Positions 14,350-15,022 of a stretch of 15,022 nt of DNA are shown piece by piece (the first letter of the stretch is position 1; every line of letters starts with the position of its first letter). The DNA lies in the NCBI GenBank assembly GCA_947175285.1, contig CAMWMM010000056.1, forward strand, positions 1 to 15,022, read 5' to 3'. The stretch comes from an uncultured Lachnospiraceae bacterium (GTDB lineage Bacteria; Bacillota_A; Clostridia; Lachnospirales; Lachnospiraceae). The notes under the pieces are model-generated. The model did not search any database. It was not told where the DNA came from and saw only the letters and a program-made list of their open reading frames with translations. The translations under genes and the position numbers were made by a program.

Positions 14350-15022
14350 ATGGCAAGTTTATCATTAAAAAATGTCTGCAAAGTATATCCTAACGGATTC
14401 GAAGCAGTAAAAGATTTCAATCTTGAAATCGCTGACAAAGAGTTTATCATTTTCGTTGGACCTTCAGGTTGTGGTAAATCTACAACACTTCGTATGATTG
14501 CAGGTCTGGAAGATATCTCTTCCGGTGAGTTGAAGATTGGTGACAGAGTTGTAAACGATGTTGAGCCGAAAGACAGAGATATCGCAATGGTATTCCAGAA
14601 CTACGCTCTGTATCCTCATATGTCAGTATATGACAATATGGCATTCGGTCTTAAATTAAGAAAAGTACCGAAAGATGAAATTGATAAAATGGTTAAAGAA
14701 GCAGCTAAGATTCTTGACTTAACACCTCTTCTTGAGCGTAAACCGAAGGCTTTGTCCGGTGGTCAGAGACAGCGTGTTGCTATGGGTCGTGCAATCGTTC
14801 GTAATCCTAAGGTATTCCTTATGGATGAGCCGCTTTCTAACTTGGATGCTAAACTTCGTGTGCAGATGCGTGTTGAGATTTCTAAATTACACCAGAGATT
14901 AGGTACAACTATCATCTACGTAACACATGACCAGACAGAGGCTATGACACTGGGTACCAGAATCGTAGTTATGAAAGACGGTGTTGTTCAGCAGGTAGAT
15001 ACACCTCAGAACTTATATCAGA
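14350..15022 (+). CDS. ugpC: ABC sugar importer ATP-binding protein, MsmX/MalK/UgpC type (3' end outside window)
   Basis: The visible 224 residues form a complete ATPase core of a CUT1-type importer ATPase: Walker [10 protein letters not shown] (37-45), Q-loop Gln83 in [11 protein letters not shown], signature LSGGQ (135-139), Walker [11 protein letters not shown] with D159/E160, and H-loop His193 in THDQTEAM. The C-terminal regulatory/TOBE part (family length is about 360-370) lies beyond the window. No permease or binding-protein gene is beside it here, so it may be a shared multitask ATPase like B. subtilis MsmX, energising several sugar importers. Codon use is strongly biased (mostly GGT, CGT, GAA, few rare codons) compared with its neighbours, implying high expression. 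ATG 14350 follows a perfect AGGAGG. The symbol is the usual automatic name; the substrate is not determined. Confidence 0.95.
   Translation, partial: MASLSLKNVCKVYPNGFEAVKDFNLEIADKEFIIFVGPSGCGKSTTLRMIAGLEDISSGELKIGDRVVNDVEPKDRDIAMVFQNYALYPHMSVYDNMAFGLKLRKVPKDEIDKMVKEAAKILDLTPLLERKPKALSGGQRQRVAMGRAIVRNPKVFLMDEPLSNLDAKLRVQMRVEISKLHQRLGTTIIYVTHDQTEAMTLGTRIVVMKDGVVQQVDTPQNLYQ

Overview
The window looks like chromosomal DNA from a low-to-moderate GC Firmicute of class Clostridia, most likely a Lachnospiraceae gut anaerobe. This rests on the AGGAGG-type ribosome sites, a methionine T-box leader on metG, a DUF1002 (YpuA-like) secreted protein, a DUF624 (YesL-like) membrane protein and an MsmX/UgpC-type sugar-transport ATPase. 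The assignment comes from gene style and cannot be narrowed to a genus by reading alone.

Layout. (1) Positions 1-286 hold the tail of an acidic protein I do not recognise. (2) Positions 338-4675 hold a divergent cassette: an AraC-family regulator on the minus strand, then two overlapping half-size ABC transporters on the plus strand, probably a heterodimer controlled by the regulator. (3) Positions 4676-9116 are a transcription unit with a SigmaA-type promoter, a methionine T-box with its terminator, a tandem pair of 39-base hairpin-like repeats, metG, an alpha/beta hydrolase and a secreted DUF1002 protein, closed by a strong intrinsic terminator. If this is one transcript, uncharged tRNA-Met controls all three genes. 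(4) Positions 9162-14122 hold five tightly spaced co-directional genes: a D-lactate dehydrogenase-like enzyme, a GNAT acetyltransferase, a tandem HD/HD-GYP protein, a DUF624 membrane protein and a membrane dCACHE-GGDEF diguanylate cyclase. No terminator was seen between them. A c-di-GMP-degrading candidate and a c-di-GMP synthase thus flank a YesL-like protein. (5) Positions 14123-14349 are a regulatory region with a perfect 17-base palindrome and related repeats, ahead of a highly expressed-looking, window-truncated ABC sugar importer ATPase.

Most genes belong to well-known families. I saw no CRISPR array, transposase, rRNA, tRNA or phage module. The least explained items are the tandem hairpin repeat between the T-box terminator and metG, the repeated operator-like boxes before the last gene, the c-di-GMP/DUF624 arrangement, and the unrecognised protein fragment at the left edge.
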